A stretch of 64,000 nt of DNA, taken from Pseudomonas rhizosphaerae (GTDB lineage Bacteria; Pseudomonadota; Gammaproteobacteria; Pseudomonadales; Pseudomonadaceae). Position 1 is the stretch's first letter. Every line of letters begins with the position of its first letter. A program made the translations under genes and the position numbers. Positions 33,260 through 42,838 of this stretch are shown here, one piece after another. The stretch spans positions 3,453,501-3,517,500 of the forward strand of contig NZ_CP009533.1 of the NCBI RefSeq assembly GCF_000761155.1, given 5' to 3'. The notes under the pieces are model-generated. The model worked only from the letters and a program-made list of their open reading frames with translations. It did not search any database and was not told the DNA's origin.

Positions 33260-34699
33260 TCAGCGTGCGCTCGGTACCTGCCGGGCGCTTTCCCAACCGC
33301 CACCCAGGGCCAGGAACAGGTTGATCTGCTCCATGGCCACCTGAGTGTTGGCTGCCGCCAGTTGTCCGCGCACATCGGTGTAGGTGCGCGTCGCCTGCAA
33401 GTCCGCCAGGAACGATGCACGCCCGGCACGGAAGAACTGATGGGTCTGGTCGGCCGCCTGCTGCGCCGATTGCTCGGCATCGGCCAGGGCATCACGGCGC
33501 TGCAGCAAGGCGGCGTATTGCGCCAGACCCGTCTGGGTCTCGCGGATGGCATTGAGCACCACACCATCGAAATTGGCCAACGCGGCCTGGGTCGAGGCTT
33601 CGGTCTCGCGAATCCGCGCCCGCGCGCCATTGGTGGGCACGTTCCAGTTGATCAGCGGGCCGATGCCCCAGCGATTGGTAGCCGGATGCCCGAGGTCGTC
33701 GAGAATACCCACCGTGCCGACCGTGGCGCCGATGCTGATGTCCGGGTACAGCTGACCCGTGGCCACGCCGATATTGGCGGTGGCCGCCGCCAAACGGCGT
33801 TCGGCCTGGCGAATGTCGGGACGACGCTTGAGCAGCGCGGCGCCATCGCCCACTGGCATCAATTGATTGATACGCGGCAGCTCGGCGCAGTTGGCCACGT
33901 CGGCAGGCAGCTGTGCGACCGGCGTGGCCAGCAGCATCGATAATTTATACAAGCCAGCCTGGCGCGAGGCCTGGTAACGCGGCAACTCCGCGCCTAGGGA
34001 CTTGTACTGAGTTTCGGAACGCGTGACCTGGGTTTCGTCGCCACGGCCGGCATCGCGCAGGCGCTGGGTCAGTTGCACGCCTTCCTGCTGCAGTTCGAGT
34101 GAATGCCGGGCAATCTCGTATTCCTCGTTGGCCGCGCACACTTGGGTATAGGCGCGCACCACATCGGCGACCACGGTGATGCGTGCGGTGTCGGCGGCGG
34201 CCTGGGTGGCGTCGGCACTGGCACGCGCCGCTTCGATGCCGCGCTTGAGCGTGCCCCATAAATCGAATTGGTAGGACAAATTGAGCGAAGCGCTGCCCAG
34301 GTTATCCACAGGCAGTTTCTCGGTCATCAGGAAGGCTTCGCCTGACTCCTGCAAACGCTGCGCCTCGGCCTTGGCGTTGAAATCGAACCCGCCTTCGGCC
34401 TGGGCCTGCTCGATCTGCGCGCGGGAGCGAGCGATATTGGCCGCGGCCACGCGCAGGTCGGTGTTCGACGCCATGGCCTGGCGCACCAACGCATCCAGGC
34501 GCGGATCGTGGTACAGCTTCCACCAATCCTGCGGGACCGGCGCCGAGACCACGTTACTGTCGCCTTCGGCGAGCGAGCCCTGCAAGTCGGCTCGATTGAG
34601 CGCCGCTTCCTGAGGGGTATGGTAATCGGGCCCGACCATCTGGCAGGCCGACAACAGCAGCGCCGCCGCGAGGCCGGAAAGACGCAGGGCCTTGCTCAT
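33260..34699 (-). CDS. NodT-family outer-membrane efflux lipoprotein
   Basis: 479 residues, TolC-like outer-membrane factor. Lipoprotein signal MSKALRLSGLAAALLLSACQ with lipobox LSAC, then MVGPDYHTPQ, the NodT-family opening. Two similar halves carry the long helical hairpin (IARSRAQIEQAQAEGGFDF; LKRRPDIRQAERRLAAATAN with the family PDIRxAE motif). It is the last gene of a five-gene operon with 4-base overlaps and supplies the outer-membrane channel for the HlyD-like adaptor and FUSC pump. It is not the lap secretion channel by context. Confidence 0.92.
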   Translation of the reverse strand: MSKALRLSGLAAALLLSACQMVGPDYHTPQEAALNRADLQGSLAEGDSNVVSAPVPQDWWKLYHDPRLDALVRQAMASNTDLRVAAANIARSRAQIEQAQAEGGFDFNAKAEAQRLQESGEAFLMTEKLPVDNLGSASLNLSYQFDLWGTLKRGIEAARASADATQAAADTARITVVADVVRAYTQVCAANEEYEIARHSLELQQEGVQLTQRLRDAGRGDETQVTRSETQYKSLGAELPRYQASRQAGLYKLSMLLATPVAQLPADVANCAELPRINQLMPVGDGAALLKRRPDIRQAERRLAAATANIGVATGQLYPDISIGATVGTVGILDDLGHPATNRWGIGPLINWNVPTNGARARIRETEASTQAALANFDGVVLNAIRETQTGLAQYAALLQRRDALADAEQSAQQAADQTHQFFRAGRASFLADLQATRTYTDVRGQLAAANTQVAMEQINLFLALGGGWESARQVPSAR

Positions 34700-35586
34700 T
34701 GCGCCGCTCCCGCTACCACACCGTCTTCGATGATCGACACCGTGGCCGTGCGGCCGGCGATCAGGCGATAGCCTTCGGGCAGATTTTCGAAGGCAATGCG
34801 CACGGGAATCCGCTGCGCCAGGCGCACCCAGCTGAAGGCCGGGTTGACGTTGGGCAGCAGGTTGCTGCCACTGCTGCGATCGCGGTCTTCGATGCCGGCC
34901 GAGATGCTCTGCACCCGGCCCTGCAGACGCGTGTTGTCGCCCATCATGCGAATGTCCACGGCCTGGCCGACGTGAATCACGCCCAGTTTGGTTTCCTCGA
35001 AATAGCCATCGATATGGAACGAGGTGCCATCCACCACGGCCAGCACGGCGCGGCCTGCGGTGACGAACTCGCGCGGGCGTGGCGCGCGGTCGTTGATGAA
35101 ACCGTCCACCGGGCTGCGGATCACCGAGCGATCGAGGTTCAGTTGCGCGGCATCCACGGCGACCTGGGCTTCGGACAACGCAGCCAGGGCACGCAATTGC
35201 CGCGACTGGCTCTCTTCGAGCTGCTCGCGGGCGACCAGGTTGCCCAGGCCACGGTTGCGCCGCAGTTCGCGCTCGGACTGGGCCAGGGTTTCCTTGCGCT
35301 CGGCCATGCTCGCCTGGGCCTGACGCAGGGCCAGGCGGAAGCGATCCTGATCGATGGTGAACAGCACGTCTCCGGCCTTGATCGGCTGGTTGTCGTGCAC
35401 GTTGACGTGCTCGATCAGGCCGGACACATCCGGCGCAATCTGGATGATGTCGGCGCGGACATGGCCGTCACGGGTCCAGGGCGCATACATGTAGTACATC
35501 ACCATGCGCCAGACGATGAACGCCGCCAGGCACACGAACAGCAGGGTCAAGACCAGGCGGCCAAAGGTGAGGATCGGTTTTTTCAT
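34696..35586 (-). CDS. HlyD/EmrA-like membrane fusion protein (AaeA-type)
   Basis: 296 residues: single N-terminal membrane anchor (ILTFGRLVLTLLFVCLAAFIVW), then APWTRDGHVRADIIQIAPDVSGL (lipoyl half-motif, typical of the AaeA/EmrA type). A coiled-coil hairpin at about 95-160 follows, then SPVDGFINDRAPRPREFVTAG (second lipoyl half). The start MKKPILTF overlaps the DUF1656 gene stop by 4 bases; longer readings run into that gene. Periplasmic adaptor linking the FUSC protein to the NodT-like channel, probably for aromatic acids or other toxic organic acids (family inference). Confidence 0.92.
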   Translation of the reverse strand: MKKPILTFGRLVLTLLFVCLAAFIVWRMVMYYMYAPWTRDGHVRADIIQIAPDVSGLIEHVNVHDNQPIKAGDVLFTIDQDRFRLALRQAQASMAERKETLAQSERELRRNRGLGNLVAREQLEESQSRQLRALAALSEAQVAVDAAQLNLDRSVIRSPVDGFINDRAPRPREFVTAGRAVLAVVDGTSFHIDGYFEETKLGVIHVGQAVDIRMMGDNTRLQGRVQSISAGIEDRDRSSGSNLLPNVNPAFSWVRLAQRIPVRIAFENLPEGYRLIAGRTATVSIIEDGVVAGAAQ

Positions 35587-35792
35587 AGCATCAGGCTTCG
35601 ACAGATGGCGTCCACCGCGCCGAGCAGCACAGCGTAGAGAGCGACGTTGAAAAGAGCCCGGTGCCAGACCAGGCGGTAGAAATGCAGGCGGTTGAGCACG
35701 CCATGCAGCAACAGAAACAGGCCGTAGGTGAACACCATCATCACCAGGACGGTGGGCAGGAAGATCCCGCTGATATCCAGTTCGCCAATCAC
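35583..35792 (-). CDS. DUF1656 small membrane protein (AaeX-like)
   Basis: 69 residues with two hydrophobic helices (LPTVLVMMVFTYGLFLLLHGVL and LFNVALYAVLLGAVDAIC) around a short basic loop; MIGELDISGIFLP is the usual DUF1656 start. These proteins accompany FUSC-type pumps (AaeX in the E. coli aae operon), role unknown. Overlaps both neighbours by 4 bases. Confidence 0.92.
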   Translation of the reverse strand: MIGELDISGIFLPTVLVMMVFTYGLFLLLHGVLNRLHFYRLVWHRALFNVALYAVLLGAVDAICRSLML

Positions 35793-37879
35793 AGCGGTGC
35801 TCCATCGATGCCATGCGGCAGTTGTTCGGCGGCCTCGCCCGCTTCGGTGACCACTTCAGCACCCGGCAGCAATGCCAGGCGCAGGCCGCTCAAGGCATGC
35901 AGCAGATGCTCGCGGGCTTCTTCGGCCTCGGCCATGGCCTGCACGGTCAAGCCACGGCGCGCGCGGTCCATGGTCATGAGCAGACCCATGGGCGCAGGCA
36001 GGCGTTCACTGGCCTGGCGACAGGCTTGGAAATACTGCCCCACTTCACCGATCACCTGGCGCAGCAACGGCTGCACGGCGAGTGGCACACGCGGGCTGTA
36101 GGCCTGCATGTCGAGCAGGTTCAGCGCCACGCGGACATCGCGCAGTGCCGCGCTGGTGTCCTGCCCGGTCATGTTCAGGCGTGGCAGGTGCTGCATCAGC
36201 CGGTCGAGCATCTGCACGCCCATCGCGCGTTGTTCGGCCAGGCTCGCCGGGCGGGTGATATGCACCACGTCGCGCCAGCTGAACCGGGTCAGGCGCTTGG
36301 CCGCCAGCTCCACGCCGAAGGGCCGCACCACCAGCGTCCAGACGAAGGCGAACAACAGGCCCACCGGACCGGCCAGGTTGCTGTTGGCGAAATTCATGAA
36401 GTCCGCGTCGTAGGCGCCTTGGATGCTGATGAAGGACGAGGTGTTGACGATGGTCAACAAGGTGCCGAGGAAAAACCGCGGCTGCACGGTCAAGGTACCG
36501 ACGACGATGAAGGGCACCGAGAAGGCCAGCACCAGCATCGGAAAGTCGTGCAGGTTGGGTAGCACCAGAAACAGGTAGAGGCTAGCGAACACCACTGACA
36601 TGACGGTCCAGAAGAAGAACCGATAGATCTGCGGTGCCGGGTCGTCCATGGCGGCGAAGAAGCTGCACGCCACGGCGGCCAGGATCACGGCGCTGGCGCC
36701 ATCGGTCCAGCCCAGCAAAATCCACAGCACCGAGGCAACGATGATCGCAGTGACCGTGGAGAACACCGAATACAACATCAAGCCGCGGTCCAGGAACGGC
36801 TTGAGCCGACCCAACCGCCAGTGCCGGTAGACCGCTCGCCACGGCAGGCGGCTGTCGGTCTTGATCGCCAGTTCCAGGCTGCGCAGGTCCTGCCACAGGT
36901 CGACCCATTCGCCCAGCCGGTACACTGCGTTGGAGAACAGCAACTCGCGGCGGTCGTCCAATTGCTCGGGGCTTGGCCGCAGGGCGTACAGCTCATCGCG
37001 CAGCGCTTGCCAGCGGGCCTGATCGGGATCGTCCACGCTGTCCTTGAGCCATTGCCGGGCCGATGCCATGACCGGCGCCAGACGCGCCACCAGTTCGGGG
37101 GTACGGCGCTCGATGGCGAACAGGGCATCGTCCAGGGCATCGATAACCGGCAGCAGATGGATCATGCGCCCGCGCAGTTCCCTGGCATTGCGCACCAGCT
37201 GTGGTCGCGCCCCTTCGTGGGGAAGCTGGCCGATCATCATTTCCAGCGAGTTGAAGGTGCCGACCATGGCCGAACGCAAGGGGCCGACTACGTCGCCTTT
37301 GACGTCCCGCGCCATGAAGCGGTCGCTGTAGCCGGCCGCGTCCTCGAACCATTTGCCGGCAGCGCCGACGAACACCGGAGTAAGCCGGCGCGGCCAGAAC
37401 ATCGCGCCCACCACCGCGGCGCAGACGATGCCCAGGCAGATCTCCTGGAAGCGCGAGCTGGCGATGTCGAACACCGCCGTAGGGTTGTCCACCACCGGCA
37501 GGGCGATCAGCGGCAAAGTGTAGCCCGACAGCATGAAGGCGTAGCTGTTGGCGGTACGCAGGTGCAACGACAGGTACAGCAACGTGCCGGTCCACAGGGC
37601 AATCACAGTAGCCAACAGAAATGGCGTCTGCACGAACAGCGGCACGAACAGCACGGCCGCAGCGGCACCGGTGAACGTCCCCACCGCGCGGTACACCGCC
37701 TTGGAACTGGTCGGGCCAACGAACGGGCTGGAGACGATGTAGACGGTCGCCATCGCCCAGTACGGACGCGGCATCTGCAGGATCATGGCGATGTACAAGG
37801 CGATCATCGAGGCGGCGAAGGTGCGTACGCCGTAGAACCAGTCCCGGGCTGGGGGCACATCGCTGAAAAAGCCTTTCAC
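35789..37879 (-). CDS. FUSC-family efflux transporter (AaeB-like)
   Basis: This is a 696-residue inner-membrane protein. Two membrane bundles of about six helices each (about residues 15-165 and 365-510) are each followed by a soluble part, the FUSC/AaeB layout. Seen: TFAASMIALYIAMILQMPRPYWAMATVYIVSSPFVGPT and a second half with LFFW-like FFFWTVMSVVFASLYLF. E. coli AaeB exports p-hydroxybenzoic acid with AaeA; related Pseudomonas systems export aromatic compounds. The substrate here is an inference. Second gene of the operon, overlapping marR and DUF1656 genes by 4 bases each. Confidence 0.92.
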   Translation of the reverse strand: MKGFFSDVPPARDWFYGVRTFAASMIALYIAMILQMPRPYWAMATVYIVSSPFVGPTSSKAVYRAVGTFTGAAAAVLFVPLFVQTPFLLATVIALWTGTLLYLSLHLRTANSYAFMLSGYTLPLIALPVVDNPTAVFDIASSRFQEICLGIVCAAVVGAMFWPRRLTPVFVGAAGKWFEDAAGYSDRFMARDVKGDVVGPLRSAMVGTFNSLEMMIGQLPHEGARPQLVRNARELRGRMIHLLPVIDALDDALFAIERRTPELVARLAPVMASARQWLKDSVDDPDQARWQALRDELYALRPSPEQLDDRRELLFSNAVYRLGEWVDLWQDLRSLELAIKTDSRLPWRAVYRHWRLGRLKPFLDRGLMLYSVFSTVTAIIVASVLWILLGWTDGASAVILAAVACSFFAAMDDPAPQIYRFFFWTVMSVVFASLYLFLVLPNLHDFPMLVLAFSVPFIVVGTLTVQPRFFLGTLLTIVNTSSFISIQGAYDADFMNFANSNLAGPVGLLFAFVWTLVVRPFGVELAAKRLTRFSWRDVVHITRPASLAEQRAMGVQMLDRLMQHLPRLNMTGQDTSAALRDVRVALNLLDMQAYSPRVPLAVQPLLRQVIGEVGQYFQACRQASERLPAPMGLLMTMDRARRGLTVQAMAEAEEAREHLLHALSGLRLALLPGAEVVTEAGEAAEQLPHGIDGAPL

Positions 37880-38349
37880 GGGTAATCACCCGGCGCGCCC
37901 TGTCCCGCTTCCTCGAATGCCCGTACCACGCGCAATGCCGCTTCCAGGTCCGCCGGAGCGATGTCCTTGAGCACTTCGCGACGCAGGCGCACCAATTCAC
38001 CCTCGATGGACTCGGCCAAAGTGCGGCCGCTGGGGGTCAGGCTCAAGGCCTTGGCGCGACGGTCGGTGGGGTCTTCGCTTCGCACCACGAAACCGGCGCT
38101 GCACAGTTGGTCGAGCAGGCGGACCAGCGATGGGCTTTCCAGACCGGCCGCCTGGGCCACCGTGACCTGCCGTACGCCGTCGCCCAGGCGCACGATCAGC
38201 AACAGGGGCACGGCACAGGCTTCGGACACGCCATAGTTGGCCAAGGTGGCCTGACAGATGCGCCGCCAGTGGCGCGAGGCAACCACCATGCCGCTGCTGA
38301 TGTTCAGCTGGAGCTTGTCGATGTTCATCGGGAAGGTGCGAATATTCAT
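37876..38349 (-). CDS. MarR-family regulator of the efflux operon
   Basis: 157 residues with a winged helix: CAVPLLLIVRLGDGVRQVTVAQAAGLESPSLVRLLDQLCSAGFVVRSEDPTDRRAKALSLTPSGR contains the recognition helix and the DxRDRR-like wing (DPTDRRAK). First gene of the five-gene operon. A palindrome at 38348-38363 overlaps its start codon, so it probably represses its own operon and releases on binding an aromatic ligand (family inference). The second Met (38328) may be the real start, since the operator would then lie fully upstream. Confidence 0.92.
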   Translation of the reverse strand: MNIRTFPMNIDKLQLNISSGMVVASRHWRRICQATLANYGVSEACAVPLLLIVRLGDGVRQVTVAQAAGLESPSLVRLLDQLCSAGFVVRSEDPTDRRAKALSLTPSGRTLAESIEGELVRLRREVLKDIAPADLEAALRVVRAFEEAGQGAPGDYP

Positions 38350-38363
38350 AGTTTGCTAACTAT
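38348..38363. promoter_or_regulatory. Candidate MarR operator
   Basis: Perfect inverted repeat ATAGTT-TGCT-AACTAT at the start of the marR gene. Its size and AT-rich arms suit MarR-family dimers. It overlaps the first possible ATG (38347-38349). Confidence 0.65.
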
Positions 38364-38419
38364 CTATATTCGCGGAACGGAAACATTTCGTCAAGAATGC
38401 CCGACCGAATGCAATCCCC

Positions 38420-38507
38420 TGTAGGAGCGGTCATCGGCCGCGAAAAACGCACCGCAGGGCGTCAGACACACCCCACGAGCCGTTCGCGGCCACGGACCGC
38501 TCCTACA
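38420..38507. repeat. REPIN-like pair of REP sequences
   Basis: TGTAGGAGCGG at 38420-38430 and its inverse CCGCTCCTACA at 38497-38507, with GGCCGCG and CGCGGCC inside, forming a long imperfect hairpin. The TGTAGGAGCGGxxxxGGCCGCGA pattern is the common Pseudomonas REP form. It lies between the lapC end and the marR start. Confidence 0.85.
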
Positions 38508-38539
38508 ATGGAACGTGAGCGACCGCGACGCGTGAATCC

Positions 38540-39916
38540 CTACCGCTCGTGCAACGCCTCGGCGCGGGACTTGATGATCGGCTTGAGCAGGTAGCTCAGG
38601 ATGCTCTTCTTGCCGGTAATGATGTCCACCGACGCCACCATGCCCGGGATGATCAGCAAAGGCTTCTCATCGGAGCCCAAGTGGCTCTTGTTGGTCCGCA
38701 GCTTGATCAGATAGAAGGTGTTCTTCTTCTCTTCATCCTGCACAGTGTCGGCGCCGATCTGTTCGAGCGTGCCTTCCAGCCCGCCGTAGATGGTGTAGTC
38801 ATAGGCCGTGAACTTGATCATCGCCTTCTGCCCCGGATGCAGGAACGCGATGTCCTGCGGACGAATCCGCGCCTCCACCAGCAGGCTGTCATCCAACGGC
38901 ACGATCTCGGCCATGTCACTGCCCGGCTGGATCACTCCGCCGACCGTATTGACCAGCACCTGCTTGACGATCCCGCGCACCGGCGAGGTCACCATGGTAC
39001 GGCTCACCCGATCCTCCAGTCCCTTGGCCGTGGCCTGGGTCTTGGCCAGATCGGTGCGCGCCTCGTTCAATTGGGTCAGCGCCTCACTGCGGAACTTGCC
39101 GCGGGTCTCGTCGATCTTGCGCTGCACCTCGCCAATCGCCGCCTGTGCACGCGGCACCGCCAGCGTGGTGCCGTCGAGCATGCCGCGGGTTTCCACTTCC
39201 GAACGGCGCAGACGCAGCACCTCGACCGGCGAAATCGCACCCCTGGCCACCAACGGCTCCGACATGCTGATCTCCTGGCGCAGCAGGTTCAGACTGTTGC
39301 GGTACTGCTCGGCCTTGGAAGTGAACTCGCGCAGCTCCTGCTGGCGCTGCACCAGTTGCTGCTGCAAGCCGCCGATTTCATCGGCCAACTGCTGGCGACG
39401 GCTCATGTACAGCGACTCTTCGTTGGCCGCCTGGTTGGGCACCGACTTGCGCGCCTGGGCGGTAATGTTCAGCGGCCGGTTTTCCACCTCGGCACTCAGG
39501 CGCTCCACCCGCAGCTCCATGGCCACCCGATCCGCTTCGGTTTCACCAACGTTGGACGCAAAGCGCGTGTCGTCCAGACGAATCAGCGGTGCGCCCGCCT
39601 CGACGATCTGCCCTTCCTTGACGTAGATCTGGGCAACGATGCCGCCTTCCAGGTTCTGGATCTTCTGGATGCGCGAAGAAGGAATCGCCTTGCCGTCGCC
39701 TTTGGTCACCTCGTCGATCACCGCGAAGTGCGCCCAGGTGAGCAGAAACACGAAGAAAGCGATCACACCCCAGATGGTCAAGCGCACAATGCGCGGCGCA
39801 TCGTCGATCAGCGCTTTCTCGACCTCGGGCAAAGGCTGGCCGTCCAGGGAATCGGAGCCTTTGAAATAGCGTACGAGGGAATTCTTGAAGCCGCCGGAAG
39901 AGGATTTAAGCAACAC
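38540..39916 (-). CDS. lapC: LapC, HlyD-family adaptor of the LapA type I secretion system
   Basis: 458 residues. Membrane anchor at about 50-68 (LTIWGVIAFFVFLLTWAHFAVI), lipoyl half-motif (IQNLEGGIVAQIYVKEGQIVEAGAPLIRLD), a long coiled-coil region at about 120-300, second lipoyl half (VTSPVRGIVKQVLVNTVGGVI), then the C-terminal beta-barrel with PGMVASVDIITGKKSIL, a classic HlyD/T1SS ending. The GTG start overlaps the lapB stop. With LapB it forms the inner-membrane part of the channel that exports the LapA adhesin. The outer-membrane partner LapE is not adjacent. Confidence 0.95.
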   Translation of the reverse strand: MLLKSSSGGFKNSLVRYFKGSDSLDGQPLPEVEKALIDDAPRIVRLTIWGVIAFFVFLLTWAHFAVIDEVTKGDGKAIPSSRIQKIQNLEGGIVAQIYVKEGQIVEAGAPLIRLDDTRFASNVGETEADRVAMELRVERLSAEVENRPLNITAQARKSVPNQAANEESLYMSRRQQLADEIGGLQQQLVQRQQELREFTSKAEQYRNSLNLLRQEISMSEPLVARGAISPVEVLRLRRSEVETRGMLDGTTLAVPRAQAAIGEVQRKIDETRGKFRSEALTQLNEARTDLAKTQATAKGLEDRVSRTMVTSPVRGIVKQVLVNTVGGVIQPGSDMAEIVPLDDSLLVEARIRPQDIAFLHPGQKAMIKFTAYDYTIYGGLEGTLEQIGADTVQDEEKKNTFYLIKLRTNKSHLGSDEKPLLIIPGMVASVDIITGKKSILSYLLKPIIKSRAEALHER

Positions 39917-42059
39917 TGATCTGCCCCTTCTTCAATGCTTCCATGACAGCAGCCTTCGGCCCGTCTGCCAGAATCTGCCCACGGTCGATCACCAACAGGC
40001 GGTCGACCAGGCTCAGCAGCGAAGCACGGTGGGTAACCAGAATCACGGTCTTGTTCTCGATGACGGCTTGCAGGCGCGCTTTCAGGCGTTCCTCGCCGGT
40101 GTTGTCCATGGCGCTGGTCGGTTCGTCCAGCAAGAGAATCGGCGGGTTGAGCAACAGCGCCCGCGCCAGCGCCACGTTCTGCCGCTGGCCGCCAGACAGG
40201 TTCTGTCCGCGCTCGCCCACTTGCAGTTCATAGCCTTGCGGATGCAGCCGGGCGAATTCGTGTACCCCGGCAAGCTCGGCGGCCTGCAGGACCATTTCGT
40301 CATCGACGTAGCGCGCACCCGAGACCAGGTTGTCCCGCAGCGTACCGGACAACAGCTGGATGTCCTGCGGCACGTAACCCATGTTGTGGCGCAACTCGCT
40401 GACGTCGATCTGGCGAATGTCCACGCCATCGACCAGCAGCGAGCCGGCATCGGGCTGATACAACCCCACCAGCAGCTTGGCCAGCGAGCTCTTGCCCGAG
40501 CCACTGCGGCCAATGATGCCGATCTTCTCACCGGGGCGCACGCTCAGGTTGATCCCGTGCAGGGCCTGGTTCTGCTGGTTCGGGTAGGTGAAGTCGACGT
40601 TGCGAAACTCCATCGCGCCCTGCAGCACCTGGCGGCTCAACGGGCGCTCGTCGAAATTGCGCTCCTGGGGCAGCTCCATCATCTGGTCGACCGACACCAT
40701 GGTCACCTTGGCCTGCTGGTAGCGGGTGAGCAGGCCGGACAACTGCGCCAGTGGCGCCAGCGCACGACCACTCAACATGTAGCAGGCCACCAGGCCGCCC
40801 ATGCTCAGGTTGCCTTCGATGATCTGGTAGACACCGAAGATGATGATCGCCACGCCGGCCAGTTGCTGGATCAGCAAGGTGATGTTCATCGACAGGCTGG
40901 ACAGGGTCTTGACCCGCAATTCCAGGCGGCTGAGCGTACCGATGGTCTGCTCCCACTGGTACTGGCGCTCGCTTTCGGCGTTGTTGGTCTTGACCCCATC
41001 GAGGCCGCCCAGGGTTTCGATCAGGCTCGACTGACGCTCGGCGGCCAGCGCCATGGTTCTTTCCAGCGTCTTGGTCAGGGGTTTCTGCAGGAAATAGCCG
41101 ATACCCAGCGCCAACGGAAACGCGACCACCGGAATCCACACCAGATGCCCACCCAGCAAGGCGATGACCAACAGGATGAGAATCGTGAATGGCAGGTCGA
41201 TCAGGCTGGTCAGGGTCAGCGACGTGAGGAAGTCCCGCATGCCCTGGAATTCGTGAATGTTCTGCGCGTAACTGCCCACCCGTGCCGGACGGCTTTTCAT
41301 CGACATGCCGACGATGCGCTCGAACAACGTGGCCGAGATGATCAGGTCGGTCTTCTTGCCGGCCAGGTCCAGGCACAGGCTGCGCAGGCCCTTGAGCAAC
41401 AGGTCGAACAGGTAGGCACCGCAGATACCCACCGCCAGCACCCACAGGGTCGCGGTGGCCTGGTTGGGCACGACGCGGTCGTACACGTTCATCACGAACA
41501 GGGGTGCGGCCAAGGCGATGATATTGATCACCAGGCTGGCCGCGATGGCGTCGGCATACAGCCAGCGCGAGCGCTTGAGGGTGTCGCGGAACCAGGAATG
41601 GGCACGCGGGATCAGCGAGCCGTTGGTGACGTCGAACTTGTGCTGCGGCTGGGCGAAGAACACCCGTCCCGTGAAGTCCTGAACCAGCACCTCACGCGCC
41701 ACGCGCACTTCGCCGCCATCGCTTTCGCTGAGCAGCAAACGCGCGGTATCGCCTTCCCAGCCCAGCAGCACGGCGCAGCGTGCGTCCTTGAGCATCAGCA
41801 TGGCTGGCAGGGCGATGGAAGGAATCTGTTCCAGCTTGCGTTGCAGCACCCGCCCCTGCAGGCCGGCGCGAGCAGCGGCGCGCGGCAGCAGGTCGGCGGT
41901 CAGGCGTTGCGAAGGCAGCGGCAGGCCCGTGGTCAGCATGGCTCGGCTGGCGGGTTTGTGATGCAGCGAGCACAGGGTCAGCAGGCCGTCGAGCAACGGA
42001 TCGTCATGCTGGCTGCGTGGGTCCTGGCTGAGTAGTACCGAACTTAATTCCGAATCCAC
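39906..42059 (-). CDS. lapB: LapB, type I secretion ABC transporter for LapA
   Basis: 717 residues. N-terminal C39-like domain (about 15-150) with no catalytic Cys in the expected place, as in adhesin and RTX exporters. Membrane domain at about 165-440. Nucleotide-binding domain: Walker A GRSGSGKSSLAKLLVG, signature LSGGQRQNVALARALL, Walker B ILLLDEPTSAMD, then H-loop VTHRASLL. Start MDSELSSVLLSQDPRS. Divergent from lapA across an 876-base regulatory region. Exports LapA through LapC and a TolC-like LapE. Confidence 0.95.
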   Translation of the reverse strand: MDSELSSVLLSQDPRSQHDDPLLDGLLTLCSLHHKPASRAMLTTGLPLPSQRLTADLLPRAAARAGLQGRVLQRKLEQIPSIALPAMLMLKDARCAVLLGWEGDTARLLLSESDGGEVRVAREVLVQDFTGRVFFAQPQHKFDVTNGSLIPRAHSWFRDTLKRSRWLYADAIAASLVINIIALAAPLFVMNVYDRVVPNQATATLWVLAVGICGAYLFDLLLKGLRSLCLDLAGKKTDLIISATLFERIVGMSMKSRPARVGSYAQNIHEFQGMRDFLTSLTLTSLIDLPFTILILLVIALLGGHLVWIPVVAFPLALGIGYFLQKPLTKTLERTMALAAERQSSLIETLGGLDGVKTNNAESERQYQWEQTIGTLSRLELRVKTLSSLSMNITLLIQQLAGVAIIIFGVYQIIEGNLSMGGLVACYMLSGRALAPLAQLSGLLTRYQQAKVTMVSVDQMMELPQERNFDERPLSRQVLQGAMEFRNVDFTYPNQQNQALHGINLSVRPGEKIGIIGRSGSGKSSLAKLLVGLYQPDAGSLLVDGVDIRQIDVSELRHNMGYVPQDIQLLSGTLRDNLVSGARYVDDEMVLQAAELAGVHEFARLHPQGYELQVGERGQNLSGGQRQNVALARALLLNPPILLLDEPTSAMDNTGEERLKARLQAVIENKTVILVTHRASLLSLVDRLLVIDRGQILADGPKAAVMEALKKGQISVA

Positions 42060-42768
42060 GCTGACACTCTCTTATCGCTCATTGAACACCTCGATCCCTG
42101 TGGAATCAGTTCATCTCGCCGAATCTTGCGGCGGTTTGGGTTGTATTTGCACAAGGGATGCCAGCGTACACGCTGGTCGCTGGCTTCGCATGAGCTCGTT
42201 TGGCGAACGGATGCACGGTGACGCGAGCAATCCTGGTAGCCGACGGCTGTGTTTCACGGCTGACTCAGCCTGACCCTGCACGCATCCATTTCGCCAATCA
42301 ACGGTCAGTGGCACTTCGCTGTATTGCGCCCTGAGTAAAAAAATTTTCAATGAACACAAAGAGTTAACCGTTATTAGTTGCGCACTAACAATTACGAACT
42401 TTCCGTTGCCATGTTTGTCCATCGGTCGATGTTGTCTATTCGACATATACCGACAAGCCTGCGCTCGCCTTTATTCAAATCGATGACTCGTTCTCCACAC
42501 CCAAGGCCACGGTCCTCGCATCCACGGGGTACGCGGTGTGCAGGCTCGGCCTGGCAGGGTTTGTGCTAGGTTCGGCTTTCCTGCAAGCCACTCATTGCGA
42601 ACATTTCTCGGGATCTGTCTCGGATATCCCCGATGCGACTTTTTTTGTCACATTCGTCGGCGAAAAACGTCAGTCGTGGTCGTCTTGGCGTCAATGAACT
42701 CACACTGTTGAAGCGTTTTGCATACCCGAGAAATATCAATGTGACATTACACAATGGATTGTTTAGGA

Positions 42769-42838
42769 TGGCGCCAAATAGGTCAATACATTGTCAGAAA
42801 GTTCATTTTTGCGGATTTTAGACAATAGTTTGGCGCCA
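42769..42838. repeat. Paired TGGCGCCA palindromes around the FleQ box
   Basis: TGGCGCCA at 42769-42776 and again at 42831-42838, 62 bases apart (about six helical turns). The second extends to the 10-base palindrome TTGGCGCCAA. The FleQ-like box lies between them. Confidence 0.7.
42782..42795. promoter_or_regulatory. Candidate FleQ-binding box upstream of lapA
   Basis: GTCAATACATTGTC matches the published FleQ consensus GTCaNTAAAtTGAC at all but two positions (C for A in the centre and T for A near the end). FleQ is a c-di-GMP-responsive regulator that controls lapA in P. putida. It lies 141 bases before the lapA start codon. Confidence 0.7.

Noticed and set aside
33260..34699. NodT-like channel considered as LapE, the outer-membrane partner of LapBC
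   Set aside because: It is translationally coupled to the FUSC efflux operon and has the NodT lipoprotein form; LapE is likely elsewhere.
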